Notes: generated by a model from the letters alone, not told the origin. Shown: positions 1-11,337, numbered from the stretch's first letter. The stretch: DNA of 64,000 bases from Oscheius tipulae (GCA_037178975.1 JASJZH010000003.1:5270001-5334000), one strand, 5' to 3'. A program made the numbers and translations.

Positions 1-2717
1 TTTCTCTTCTAGCTCCTACAAAATTTGTAACAGAGTAAAAAGTATTAAAGATATGTGAGAGATTGTTCAAGCAAAGGATTGAGAAGATAGTGATGACACT
101 ATACGAAGAAATCCCAACAAGCAGAAATAGAGACGGGAGAAGTACAAGGGTTTAATAATAATCTTAACGACTACATATGAAGAAACAGAAAAGTCCTTTT
201 TTCAACACGACAGTTGGGCCCAGAATAATGGGGCGAGGTAGAACCGAGAATAAATGGAGTCCCATGTGCTCCATCCAGGAGACTGCAGATGGCCAATTTG
301 GACGCTAATTTCTGACAGATTACTTTGCTACATTTCCAAAAAAGGTTCCCAAGGAGTTGACCTCCTAATCCGAAGAAGCCTCGTTCTGGTCCAGAACGCC
401 GGCTGTGACTGATGGGGGAATCAGGGAGAAAGAACCCGAGTCCGAGTAGGCGACCCCTCGGGGAATGGCACTGCGCGCTCGTTCGCGACAACTGCTCAAA
501 AAAAGAAACATTTCCTGGCAAACATGTTTGGAGTGGGAGTGAGTCAACTGGTCAGTCAGTACCTGATAAGCTTCATTGCTTCAGGAAACAGAATCAAAAA
601 TGAATGGAGGAAGGACAAAAAGTCATTCTATTCTCTGAACAGTAGGATATCTTTCTATGTGACTGCTTCTGTATCTTTTTGCCAAGAGTAGTCAAGATAC
701 TGGAAGATGACGTTCCAAAAACCAAAAGCTAGATTGCTATCAGTAAGCATGGTCCAAGAACAGGGAAATATCAACACTGCAACATTTTATGGCGAACAGA
801 AGATTTTTTACCGGGGGATAAACTGATCCAACACAAATTGGACATGTCTGAAAGTGAAACCGTTTAGCTCTGAGCTTCTGGTCCATTGGGACAAATTGAC
901 CATCTGCCGCGTCATAAGCATAATCTATAGGACTCGTTTAAATTTCTAGCATTGGTCCAAAAGGCTGTTTCCTAAAATAGGAGTAAGCCTCGACTACTAT
1001 ACTATGCAAATGAACAGCCAGAAGAAAGAGAAGGCTGGAGTAACGTAAGATGGGAGGAGACTGGATTATTATCAGTTGTCTGTGTGTCCACAAAAGGACA
1101 CTTATTCTTTTGACTCTTTCCTCCATTTTCGGTAGTTGGAATGAGGGTGCGGCTGTGTTATTGCAGGAGGGAGGTGGATGACAGACAGGTGTTGCCAGGG
1201 CCGGTCGCGCAGACGTCTGGGCTGGACGAAGGGATCTGGGAGTGACCCTCAGGGCATCCCGGGAAAGACCTCCTCTCTCAATAGTGCATGGGGACCAGCT
1301 AGTCAAAGGACGCGCCGCAGGCCGCAGCGCATGCACTTCCATTGTCGATAGGACCTTCCTGAATAGGAACCCTTTTGACCTGGGGGAAAGAGATGCTAAT
1401 TGAGTATGAAGGTGTCGTGAGAGAAAAGTTAAATAGACTGGATCCAATCTCTCTTTGCTTCATTATTTTTTATTGACTACCAAAAACCGACGACTGTTTT
1501 CGTCAAGGACGTTCTTCTCGAATCTACTTCTCTCTCTGGAATGTCCAATTTGGCAACACGTGCTGCCAATTCTGCTTTCGGCCCAATGACAGACGGCTGG
1601 CTACAAATCTCCAACGCAAATGCTCCCCACTGCTCTCGTAGTAGTTGGTTAGACGGAGAGACGTATCGGAAGGGGAGGGAGAGACGCAGCGTAGGATATT
1701 GAGAGCGCACGAACAACGGGAATATAAAGCTGGAGAGGAGAGTAGTAGTGTGGGGAGGCACGACTACGCGTAGGGAAGAAACGCATTGCTTTATGGGAGA
1801 AAGAATAACCTCATGGTATATATTTCTAACCACCAGACTTTCGTTAGTGAGGTAGCACACTGTGTTTTGAATCTAATTCTTAATGCCCAAAAGTCTCTCT
1901 CACTCTCTCTCATGCTTTGGGAGAACGCTGCTCCTGTCAGAGTAGCTCGATTAGAACAGCTTCTACCTGTCACGAACCCCAGAGGCATCAAACTTGTTGA
2001 ACATAAAGACTTGTGTGGACGAAGAAGTGCATACTAATCTGGTTGGGAAGTGAAAAGCTGAGATGTTAGCAATCTCCAGAAGAGAGTCAAGAGGTCGAAA
2101 ATGAGTAAGGGGCCGAGTCAGAATCGAAATATGAATAAGAGGAACCCTCGATGGGAATTCCCATGTTCGATTGAAGCTGTGCAAACAGCCAGCAGTCTTC
2201 CTGTAAAAAAGCTACATCCATTATGGCGTAGATGTTTTCTCTCGTCTGACAATGCCCAGGAATAGGGAGAAGGTGTGACCGAGAGTAGGTGCCAGGAGGC
2301 AGAAGGGACCGGTTCGGAACCCTCTGGACGTAACAAAGGATCATTTTCTTGTACCAAAACAGTATTTGACTGCAAAAAGTCCACACCTAACAGGGAGGAC
2401 TCTACGTATGTATTCGTAGGGCTGATTGGTAACAATGGGATGGCCATATTATCAAGGAAAATGAGGGGATGGAGGAGGGCGACAAGAGAAGGCAGAGAGA
2501 AGATAAACAAGCCGGTTTCGGTCAAAGAGAGGGTGGTCTCTATTAGCTGAACACGTAGACAGTCACGCCCGAGACTGGAGTGCTGTCTTGTGAGAGAAAG
2601 AGATGTATCCAACTCTGGGTACTCTTCCGGCCATAGAATGATCTAAGAACAGATGATTCAGACCGTTTTAGCTTAGAGATAATGACGCCTTATCATTTTG
2701 TTCAAGCTTTCCCCAAC
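1..2717. other. No recognisable gene; unresolved ORFs
   Basis: I see no conserved protein here. The longest open frames are on the minus strand (938-1447, 169 codons; 171-521, 116 codons; 2118-2612, 164 codons). They have mixed composition, match no family I know and lack clean donor/acceptor patterns, so I do not call them genes. A dispersed repeat copy sits at about 1881-2010. The end of the stretch must include the promoter of the acyltransferase that starts at 2718. Confidence 0.5.
1881..2010 (+). repeat. Dispersed repeat, copy A
   Basis: From 'aatgcccaaaagtct' to 'catcaaacttgttga' this matches 15055-15282 at many positions, but lacks the central part of that copy. The shared core includes a run reading cctgtcag-g/a-gtagctcga. 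A CT-rich microsatellite (about 1892-1910) replaces the TG-rich one of copy B. Two further copies lie in the opposite orientation at about 11583-11735 and 46573-46660. There is no coding capacity; the family is unknown to me. Confidence 0.7.
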
Positions 2718-5174
2718 ATGTGGATCTTCTTCCTTTTAGCTCTTTCTAATGCCTATTCCTTCGAAAAGGTACTTCTAATCATTTTTGTCGTAATTTCAAA
2801 CACAGTACTACCCTCCAATCCATCTGAACTTGACTGGGATACCTCGTAGTCAGTGTCTGAACGATACAGTGACCTGGCTCCGAAGTCTTGGAAGATTTCC
2901 AGGAGAGTTCCAACAATGTTTCGCCTACAAGAACTCGACTCTCAGCTGTAGTAAAGAGGATGAACGGGAGATGATCCAAGACTTTTACGGAGTCAAACAG
3001 CTTGACGCTTTTGGAAAAATTCCACCTGGAATGCTCGACATCAAGACAGTAGCCTATGGAGATCTACAAGAGTGTCAGGAAGTGTCCAAACATTTCTTCT
3101 ACCATACAAAATACTGCTTTATTCACACCAAGATCTCTCAAGTATGCTCTTTCTAAAAAAAAATATTGTCAACTTCTTTTTAGGAATACATGTGTGACAA
3201 AGAACCACGAGTTCCTTTCAAAATTGCCGTCTGTATGCCAAAATCATGCTCCGAAAATGTGCGCAATTATCTTCAACGTTCCTCTGATAAGAGTCACACA
3301 ATGCTACGGTTTTCAGGAAATCGTCACTATTTTCAACTGGATCGAAAAGGAAGAAAAGGGCTTGTTCACGGCCTGCTCGGCTACTTGCAAAAAGGACAAA
3401 GGAGAGACTGACACCTTCACATGGATTTTTCTGTACTCGATTTTTACTTGAATTCAATTGAATGTGTTAAGATCATTCATGAGTCTGATTGTCGGTCTCT
3501 GTCTCTTCTCCAGTGTTCTCGACTACGTTCTTGACAAATACTATCAGAAAGAACACAAAGACATAGAACAACCAAGTACCTTTTTGCTTTTTTCAAAGAA
3601 TTGGAGCTTCAGGTGTTCAGGCTCTGCTGTCTTTTTCAATCTACACAAACGGCTCGCAAGTGATGGATACAACCATTCCAAAACAAGGACATCTCAAATC
3701 ACTCGACTGTATTCGGTTTCTGTCAATGATATGGGTTGCCTCTGGACATGTCTTCAACTTTTCCGTAGCTAATGGTACTAATCCCAATGCTCTCTCAATA
3801 CCACTCAGATTCGATAATTCCTCTGCTCGGTCTCCCTCGACCCATTCTGTCAGATACCTTAATGAGCGCCTTCTTTTCCGTCGACACTTTTTTCGTCCTT
3901 TCGGGTTTACTAGTCGGCTACATGTTCTTCAAGGAGATCAAGAAGAACCCTCAACTAGTGAAGAGCCCTCTGGTTTGGATCATGTTTTACGTCCATCGAT
4001 ATCTTCGGTACGTTTTCTGTATGAATCAGTACAGTCAGACAGACTGATCCCTCCATACATGCTGTTCATCTGTTTCCTAATAGTCGTGATACCTCTGATG
4101 ACTGGAGTCTTTATGACCGAGTGGAATTCTGACGGAATACTGGTTGAGCCCTGTAGGCAGCACTGGTGGAAGAACCTCCTTCTCATCAACAACTTTGACA
4201 CTAACCCTCCTGTCAGTGTTCTTTCTTGAAAAATACTCTTCCAGTGTTATGGCATTACTTGGTACCTAGCGTGTGATTTCCAAATCTACGTCTTCTCCCC
4301 TCTAGTTCTATTAGCCTTTTACTTTTCCCCGTGGGTCGGACTCTTTTCGGTTACAGCTGCATGTGTAGCTAGTTCTATGGCAACAATTATTTTAACAGTA
4401 AACCATAATCTACCAGCAACTGCAGCAAGACCCGAGTAAGTGGCTGTGACTGATAAAGAAGACTCTGTTCAGAAAACCAGCAGAGTTCAATTACTACATA
4501 TACATGAAGCCATGGATCCGCTGCCCTCCTTACCTTATCGGCATGGCAGGTGGCTACTTTCTAGCGAATTTTGGTCATCTTCGTCCGAAGATTCACTGGG
4601 TAAGCTCACTCTTCTGTCACTGAACAAACGCAAGATTTTACCCCTTATTGGATGGTCAGTCAGTCTTGCTATGGCTCTGTCCATAGTATACGGACCACAC
4701 GACTATCTGGCTCTTGAAACAAACTGGGCAAAGGGACTTCGTGGTTTTTACGATGCTGGAAGTCGTGTAGGATGGGCTCTTTTTGTCGTTTGGGTCATTC
4801 TGGCTAACCACTTCGGATATGGAGGTATGCTCTATTGTGTTAAACTCTAAAACACTAAAGGTCCGATCGCTGTCTTCATGGAACACCCATTCTGGCAGCC
4901 ATTTGGTCGTCTCTCCTATTCTGCTTATTTGTCACATATGTTTCTATTATACTATCTTATGGATCTTCAAGACCATCCTCTTCATTTCAACGGAATCTGG
5001 CCTCAATTCATCCAATGGACTATTCCTCTCGTAGTTGTTGCCTACTTCTTCGCCTTCTTCTGGAGTTGTCTCTGTGAAATTCCCTTTACAAAGCTGGAAA
5101 AAATCGTTTTCGGTCAACGAAATAACACTCCAACCAAAGAAACCATAAAGTCAGAAGCATGGACAGTTGAATAA
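2718..5174 (+). CDS. NRF-domain acyltransferase-3 membrane protein (nose-resistant-to-fluoxetine/OAC family)
   Basis: Multi-exon gene. Exon 1 (2718-2768) gives a signal-like start MWIFFLLALSNAYS. Exons 2 and 3 (2806-3141 and from 3184) form the Cys-rich extracellular NRF domain. The following exons carry about ten membrane segments of the acyltransferase-3 family. Landmarks are KSLDCIRFLSMIW with the GH pair typical of the active site (about 3690-3760), SVDTFFVLSGLLVGY (about 3880), TWYLACDFQIY (about 4260) and RLSYSAYLSHMF near the end. The introns I could place are 34-45 nt, for example 2769-2805, 3142-3183 and 3775-3811. Members are thought to transfer acyl groups to membrane or secreted substrates, and NRF-6 relatives act in nematode lipid and drug handling; the substrate here is unknown. 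The exon join around 3410-3470 is uncertain. A CAP gene follows after 138 nt. Confidence 0.88.
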
Positions 5175-5175
5175 A
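5170..5175 (+). terminator. Poly(A) signal overlapping the stop codon
   Basis: AATAAA at 5170-5175 contains the TAA stop (5172-5174) of the acyltransferase gene. If it is used, the 3' UTR would be only about 10-20 nt. No other good signal lies between here and the next gene. Confidence 0.5.
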
Positions 5176-5312
5176 GTGGTCATGAGCTATTTTTGTGGGA
5201 AAAAGCACGCTATACAGTGGTGCAAAGAACAATAGAGTTGACCCCGGTATGTTTGTCCATCCCGTGTCAGAAATGAATATAAAAGGATTGAGTTTGTATT
5301 CGATATCATACA

Positions 5313-6067
5313 ATGTATTCTGTTATCACCTTCTTCTTTTTTACACTGTCTCCTGCTTTCGGTAAGATCTCTTGTTTACCAGTCAACGTTCTTCAGCGGC
5401 ACTCTGCAATTCGGCCCAATGGTCTGACCCAGAACGGCTCAGCATTTTGAGTGCTCACAATGCCTTAAGGTCGAGTATCGCCGCAGGAAATTATTACGCC
5501 AAAAATGTACGGATGCCGTCGGCTTCTAACATGATGAAAATGGTCTACGACTGTGCTCTAGAGGCAACTGCTCAATCGTATGCCAACACATGCCCCAGAG
5601 ATCATTCTGGAATCCAAAACGTCGGAGAGAACATGTTCTTTATAAAAAGCAATACTGAGGTACGTTTCGTATCTGTCAACCAGCAGTTTTTCTAGGTGCA
5701 AATAGCAAATAGCGGTCGTCGTGCTGCCGAAGCGTGGGCTAGCCAGTTCCATCAATACGGCTGGCCAAGCGTTAAGCTCACATTCGCTATGGCCAACATG
5801 GGTATTGGAGAAGCTACCCAGGTAACTCTGATCAGGCAGCATCTTAACAGTTACATTTAGATGGCTTGGAGCAGTTCAAACCGCGTGGGCTGCGGAATCG
5901 CGCGTTGTAACGATAGAAAATCGGCTGTGGTCGTCTGCCATTACAAACCACAGGGTAATTTCATCGGCAAGAATATCTACCAATTTGGAAGAACCTGCTC
6001 GGCATGTCCACTTGGCTCGTCTTGCGAAGCGAGCACTGGGCTCTGTGTCCAAACCTATTTTAAATAA
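5313..6067 (+). CDS. Secreted CAP-domain protein (SCP/TAPS, venom-allergen-like)
   Basis: Four exons, about 215 residues. Exon 1 (5313-5329) encodes a signal peptide, MYSVITFFFFTLSPAFG, and is followed by a long intron or one using the CTTCAG acceptor near 5392. The CAP fold is visible from LSILSAHNALRSSIAAG (CAP helix 1 with its His), CALEATAQSYANTCPRDHSG and VGENMF, to the C-terminal GCGIARC and VVCHYKPQGN motifs with paired cysteines. Other introns are 5659-5694 and about 5821-5860. Single-domain CAP proteins are abundant secreted nematode proteins; no enzymatic role is implied. The upstream acyltransferase ends 138 nt before this start on the same strand, so co-transcription is possible, but I do not see a clean trans-splice acceptor directly before the ATG. 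Confidence 0.88.
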
Positions 6068-6112
6068 TGTTTCCCTAATCCTCCTTTCTGCTACAAAAAT
6101 ATGTTTTTCCAA

Positions 6113-6118
6113 ATAAAA
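6113..6118 (+). terminator. Poly(A) signal of CAP gene, abutting Ssu72 stop
   Basis: AATAAA lies 46 nt after the CAP stop and only 5 nt before the stop codon of the convergent Ssu72 gene (6123-6125). Cleavage 10-20 nt downstream would place the CAP mRNA end inside the antisense of Ssu72 coding sequence. Confidence 0.6.
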
Positions 6119-6122
6119 CAAT

Positions 6123-6893
6123 TCAATAGAAACAAATAGTATGAAGTAGATTACGTTTGCTGTTCATGTTCTCGAATTCCTCCAGCACGTCGTCGATGTT
6201 GTCGTCGAGATCTTGGCAAACTTCCAGCTTCTTGCAGATATTGACCACGAGGATCGCTCCTGTCATAGCTGCTTCGGGATTATCTTCTATCTCGATGTTG
6301 ATGATATGCACGGGATTCAACGTCGTCTGGGGCCGATCGCGTAGAAACTCGAGAACCTGAGAGTGACTTATGACAATGCGAAAATGAAAAACGGACCTGG
6401 TCGTAGACACGCTCCTCCAAACAAATTATTACGTCGAATTCTTTGGTCTCATCTTGGAACCGTTGTGGTCCTTCTTTGATTCTCTTGTTCCGATCCAGCA
6501 TGTGCAGAAGGCCGTTATTCGTGTATCTGGAAAAGAGAAGTCATGGCTTCTAATATAGAAGACTATCAGCAGGATTGTCTGAGCAGTTAATCGTATAAAG
6601 ACACGTACAAGTCCTTGTCTTTGGCAATGAGATCGTTGTAAATAAAGGCGTAAGTTGTTTTCCCGAACTCGTAGCAATTAGGCTTGTCTATGGCAGGTCC
6701 GGGCAGCTTCACTTGAGTTCCTGAGCCGTACGAGGAAACATTAAAGTTTTGTTTTCTGCAAACAACCCTTATATGACATTATGAACAGAACTTACGCTAA
6801 CCACAAATGAGCCTCCATGCTACGGTTCATATTTGAACTGCAGCTTACGGCAATCTTCAACTTGGGCTTGGGTACCGTCATCTTACCAGTCAT
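6123..6893 (-). CDS. ssu72: RNA polymerase II CTD phosphatase Ssu72
   Basis: Four exons, about 190 residues, the usual Ssu72 length. The N-terminus reads MTGKMTVPKPKLKIAVSCSS and continues into CSSNMNRSMEAH, the CX5RS phosphatase loop. Next come GSGTQVKLPGPAIDKPNCY, LHMLDRNKRIK, EERVYDQ and the family ending LLHTICFY. The enzyme removes phosphate from Ser5/Ser7 of the RNA polymerase II C-terminal domain and acts in 3'-end formation. The start is supported by CTTTAG 2 nt before the ATG, which looks like a trans-splice acceptor. The NFATC2IP-like gene ends 162 nt upstream on the same strand with a poly(A) signal between them, so the pair looks like an operon with Ssu72 as the second gene. Its 3' end abuts the convergent CAP gene. 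Confidence 0.95.
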
Positions 6894-6981
6894 TTCTAAA
6901 GTTTGGTAGAACGATATCGATTGATTGTCAGGTAGAAGGTGTAGAAACATTGGAGATACGACGTAGAGAACAAAGCTAAGT

Positions 6982-6987
6982 TTTATT
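6982..6987 (-). terminator. Poly(A) signal between NFATC2IP-like gene and Ssu72
   Basis: TTTATT on the plus strand reads AATAAA on the minus strand, 69 nt after the upstream stop (7056) and about 90 nt before the Ssu72 ATG (6893). The spacing is as expected inside a nematode operon. Confidence 0.5.
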
Positions 6988-7055
6988 GATAAAGGTAAAT
7001 GTTCGATAAATTTACAGACCCGAATAGAAATTTTGGCAAAAATGATTTTATGAAA

Positions 7056-8276
7056 TCAAATAAGATCCAGAATATCGTCTTCCTGGAGCTTGAAAGTTTC
7101 CGGCGTTTCATCCAAAGGAATCTCAGTACTGTCGAAAATTATCTTGTCGAAATCGACTCCCTTGTCTCTTATCTGTTTCGAGATTTCACTGAACGTATCC
7201 GTCTAAAGATGAGAGAATATTTTAATGAAAAAAGATGAAATAACCTTCTCAGCATGAATTGTGAGCGGTCCAGAGCCCTTTTTATGACATTTCAAAGCGA
7301 TAGTCGTATTGCCGCGAATAACTAAACACTGCAGCTCGTAAATCTAGAAATTGAAATGTATGCCCAACCATAAGATACTGACCTCTTCCGGCTCAAAGTT
7401 GGCCTTGATCGGCGTCTGGTCATCGCGAATATCGACGAGTCCCTTGCTCAGATGAATACATCCCATTGAGCACTCCTTTTTCTCGGCTAGAATTCGACGA
7501 ATATTGCTGAAAGGTTCCGTCATCTCGAGACTGATCAGAGGATGCTTGGCGCATGGATCATCGAGATCCATAATTTGTATGAAGCATCGTTCCTTCTTGG
7601 CTCTCTTGATCTAAAAATAAATAAAATGACAACATACAACGTACAACATTACATTGGGAGTTTCCTCATCAAGTCCGAACGACTGTTCGGTTCTCGCATT
7701 CCTGTCGAATCTTCCCTTTCTGACATGCCTGATTCGTGTAACATCATTGATGATTTTGTCGTAGCAAGAGAGTCGATCCACGAAGCCACTGCCTGACCTG
7801 TATTCATCTTTGGAAAGGCTGTCAAGTTCTTAAACAGACAGATCAGTACGCCAGAAAAATAAACGAATCCAACCATTCCGTTCCTTCTCGAGCTTCTTTT
7901 CCTTTTCAAGTCTTCCTAGCTCAGCCTTCTTCCTCAGCTTTTCCATGAAATCGGTATCCTCGTTTCCGGAACCTAGACTGTCATCTGAATCGAGCGATCG
8001 CACTAAACATAAGGATTAGAAAGAGTGTAGCACAAAAATTACATGCCTCCCCCTCATCGAATTTGGGAATCGGGATTGTTAGCTTATCCTCGAGTTTAGG
8101 AGTAGCCTCGGGTTTTCTGTTCTTAGATTGTTTAGCAACAAAGTTTGAGTAAAAATCCTCTTCGCTATCGCTGTCTTGCATAATCTAAAACGTGAATTGA
8201 AAAAAGAATATACGGAGAGGGTGACCTTGGTGCTTGTGCTGGCCCTTGTATTCACAGGTGACTTCCTGGACATCAT
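7056..8276 (-). CDS. NFATC2IP/Rad60/Esc2-type protein with two SUMO-like domains
   Basis: Multi-exon gene, about 310 residues. The start MMSRKSPVNTRASTSTK leads into an acidic exon beginning MQDSDSEEDFYSNF, then a charged helix rich in K, R and E (FMEKLRKKAELGRLEKEKK). Two ubiquitin-like folds follow. The first surrounds IKANFEPEEIYEL after ERCFIQIMDLDDP. The second ends TFKLQEDDILDLI at the stop, as in SUMO-like domain 2 of this family (ending D-x-I-x-x). Relatives act with the SUMO system in genome maintenance. The identification rests on domain order and the C-terminal pattern, not a database search. Introns are about 45 nt. It is probably the first gene of an operon with Ssu72. Confidence 0.68.
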
Positions 8277-8638
8277 TAGTAGTGCTAGCTATCTAAAACT
8301 GCGTAATTATGTCACTTTCCATGCGAAAAAGTAGTGAAGAATATAAAAAGAGAGACGAAGCGCGTGAGAAATGAGGAATTCAACTTCTTCAAACACTTTC
8401 GAACACACGCGCCCAGTTTCTTTGAGTACGTATTTTTGACACGACGCAACTACAGTATCGTTTTGCATGCCAGTCGTATCCAGACTGATTTCTTCTTCCT
8501 CTGCATTTTAAGGCACTTTTAAAACCCAGTTTTTTTAAGGAATGCATTCGCTCAAAGCAGTACCATCAGCTGCCTGAACACCTGTTTCAATATCTAGCGT
8601 AAGTGTTTCTTTTTTATCAGCGAAAGTAAATCCACATT

Positions 8639-9462
8639 TTAGAATGCCTACTGGTGAGATTCTTCCCATAAACGAGAACGAAGCCGATCGCCGATTTCTC
8701 ATCGTTCGCACAACAAAGACAGTCGACGTGTTCAGCTTTTAGAGAGTTGACTCGTGCGAGGAATGAGCTTCAAACCTCAAAAGATCTCGTAGCTGCCGTG
8801 GAAAGAGTATCAGACGACATAACAACTTCATACCAGACTTGTTACCGCATACATGGGCAAGAATGATCAGTTGACGATGTCGGAAAACAAGATGAAGGAG
8901 TATCAGCTGAAATTTATGAATGTCTCGTACTCGAATCTTAGAAAATAAGTCAATACAGTTTACGGTGGTCCAAAAGCTCAAAGAAGAGCTGAGTGAATTG
9001 AGAACGGATGAAAGAAGCCGTGTAAAACGAAGCAAACTGGGCAAGGCTCTCGAATCGGCTATTGAGAAGACGGAGATGCCATCGGATCGGTCGAAGAAAG
9101 TCGTCAAGGAGAAGGATGATGCCGTAATCAAGAGCTTCACTGACTAGCAGTCGCTGAAGAGCATTGGGGGTATGCTGGCAGCCAGAAATAAAAATTTCGA
9201 GAACGCTGAGATTGCCAAGATAAACGCAGAGACGAAGTATACTGCTTGTCAGGCTGAAAACGCTCGTCTTGGAGAACTTGCGCAAGAAAGAATGCGAGCC
9301 CGCGGCACTTCGTCACCAGGCTTGGAAAACAGCACATCCAGGAGATCAAGGATCTACGAAGAGTTTTACATGCCGTTGTCTTATTATATTCTTGTTTTCA
9401 GATGGAGGAGAAGCTTGAGCAGATCATGAGAACTCTCGGTGAAGCCAAAACAATCTAGTTCA
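8639..9462 (+). pseudogene. Broken coiled-coil gene
   Basis: Fragments of one helical, Lys/Glu-rich protein appear in order but in different frames. They are RELTRARNELQTSKDLVAAV (about 8743), MSENKMKEYQLKF (about 8878), VVQKLKEELSELRTDERSR (about 8967-9147, then TAG), MLAARNKNFENAEIAKINAE (about 9172) and MEEKLEQIMRTLGEAKTI (about 9402). At least two frame changes and an in-frame stop at 9145-9147 separate them, without splice sites that would remove the damage. I read it as a decayed gene or retained fragment; the parent family is not identified. A mis-assembled live gene is a less likely alternative. Confidence 0.5.
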
Positions 9463-9557
9463 TGCAATTGAAGGAGATAAAGAAGCGTATTACATTCGGA
9501 CAACTAGTCTGTTGTCTACTTTTCTGTTTATTTTAGTTTTGCTTAGAGATTTCCACC

Positions 9558-9890
9558 TTGGTAAATATTTTGTACCTGATCGTTTTATCCGGCACTGAAG
9601 ATGAGTTCGCGTTTGTCCAAGGTCTCGTTCTATCGCAGCGGGAGGTCCACGGACGGTGCCTGGCGGGCAGTGGGGTTTGCTCTGCCCCCATCTACACTCA
9701 GCGAGAGGGTGTCTCTCACTCCCCGCCCAATCGATTCTGGGTCGGCCGCCCCAAATGCACCCAGTGTGCCGACAAGACCACCCATAAACAGGAGTGGCCG
9801 TTTCGCCTCCTCCCACTTCCCCCCTTCTGTCCACGACCGATCACTCCACCCTCTTCTCTACTTCATCTAGTTACAGCATTTCCCTAGTAT
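9558..9890. other. GC-rich segment open in several frames
   Basis: Both plus-strand frames (9558-9887, 9601-9870) and a minus frame (9490-9834) are open, mainly because the stretch is GC-rich. The plus frame starting MSSRLSKVSFYRSGRSTDGA is Ser/Pro-rich. I could not find a donor linking it to the zinc-finger gene that begins at 9906, so it may be promoter sequence or an unresolved 5' exon. Confidence 0.3.
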
Positions 9891-9905
9891 CAAAACACTT
9901 TCAGG

Positions 9906-11337
9906 ATGTTTGTCGTTGTGAACATCAGCCCTGGGGTGGACATGTCACTGCTTATGGAAACACTGGTAGGTTGAGTAACAGCTCGTCTTACAAACAACGA
10001 GTACCTGCATGAGTCAGACATCACTAGTCTATCGTTGTTATTGAATATCTCTATTCGGTAACAAAAGGGAGCAAAGGAGGAAGGCAAATGGGTATATGAA
10101 CTCCGTATCCAAGAGAAAAAAACAAGTCATTGTATTGATGATCCATCATAGCTACTTGTTTCTTGACAGACCTCACTTGTACTGGCTAGGATTGGCTCTT
10201 TTTTTTTGTTATTTCTATCGGGAGTCTTTTTATTCAGCCGAGGTCCGCTCAATATGGAAGCAGCGTCATGGAAAGGATTAAGAAAGTATAGACTGACCTA
10301 TAATGAGCTCTTTTTTGTAGTACTTATCATACAACACATTTCTGACTTGAAACGACATTTCCAGGCTGCACGGACACTTACATTTTCGGTGACAGACGAT
10401 TTGAGCAAATTGTGCGGAAAATGTAGTTTCGGTCAACCTCTACCGATTCCTCAGCAAGCTGAGTTATCTCCCCTGGACAAGGAACCTATCAGAGCTATTT
10501 CACAGGTATGTAATTTACTGACACTTATTGCCAAATTTTAGTCGACCAGTCGAGGGGAAGTCAAAAGATTCCGTTCGCCTGGAAATGGGCCCATTCGAGG
10601 AAAGAAACGAGGCGTGGAAGAGGAACTCAGCGAGTCCGATGCAGCTGGGGAGGAGATTCTCAAAGGTCAAATTGACCAGTTGATGCAGGCAGCTACAATG
10701 GCCAGCACCTCTATTTTCAAAACGGTGAGGAGCAAGAGTTGGAAATGTTCATCAAAATACTCCCACTTATTATCCTGTGTCTTATAGACAGACTTTGAAT
10801 GTTTCAGCCAAAAGAAGAACCCACAGCCGATACTTCCATGGCGCACCTCAATGTGCCCGATCTCTTCAAGCGCATGGAAGAAATGGGAGATACTCCAGCC
10901 CCTGAAGAGGTGGGCACAGTTCGAAGTACCAAGGATATGTTCCGAGGAGAGTGTAAAGTGAGTCCAGACAAAAGACACCAAAGTACCGTAACCACAGCTA
11001 TGCCAAATGCCGATCTCAATACGTAGTCATCATCAACGACGTCATGCCTTGAAGCATCTTGGCTTCAAAACGTCGGTAACTTACTATAACCAGGACCTCT
11101 AAACCAATTACAGATATATCTGTCAAGTGTGTCAGAGGGACTTCAATAGGTCCGATTTGTGCAAAGCACACTTTGAAAGAAATCATGCGAGCATGCCTAT
11201 CATACCTTTTCAAGATACAATGTGAGTTATAAAAGAGAACCAGACGTCAAATGATATCTTTCAGTACGCCAGAGCAACAAGAGAAACTCGACCAAATGAT
11301 TCTGATATGCTTCCCAGATGAACATCGGAAGCATTAG
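9906..11337 (+). CDS. C2H2 zinc-finger protein
   Basis: About eight exons. The ATG lies 1 nt after CACTTTCAG, a likely trans-splice acceptor. Exon 1 (9906-9965) ends MSLLMETL, and exon 2 (from 10238) gives PRSAQYGSSVMERIKK. The middle is acidic, Ser/Pro-rich and unstructured (10366-10957). Towards the end a segment reads CKLCQM...HHQRRHALKH (about 11002-11070), then a clear finger, YICQVCQRDFNRSDL followed by H-x4-H (about 11114-11180), and the tail ends QMILICFPDEHRKH. Two closely linked fingers and a disordered region fit a nuclear DNA- or RNA-binding protein; the target is unknown. One junction needs a non-consensus donor (GTCGGT near 11076) to keep the frame, so that join is uncertain. 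A poly(A) signal is at 11395-11400. Confidence 0.65.

Noticed and set aside
938-1447. 169-codon minus-strand ORF
   Set aside because: Length alone; no family, no plausible domain, low-complexity composition and no neighbouring exons.
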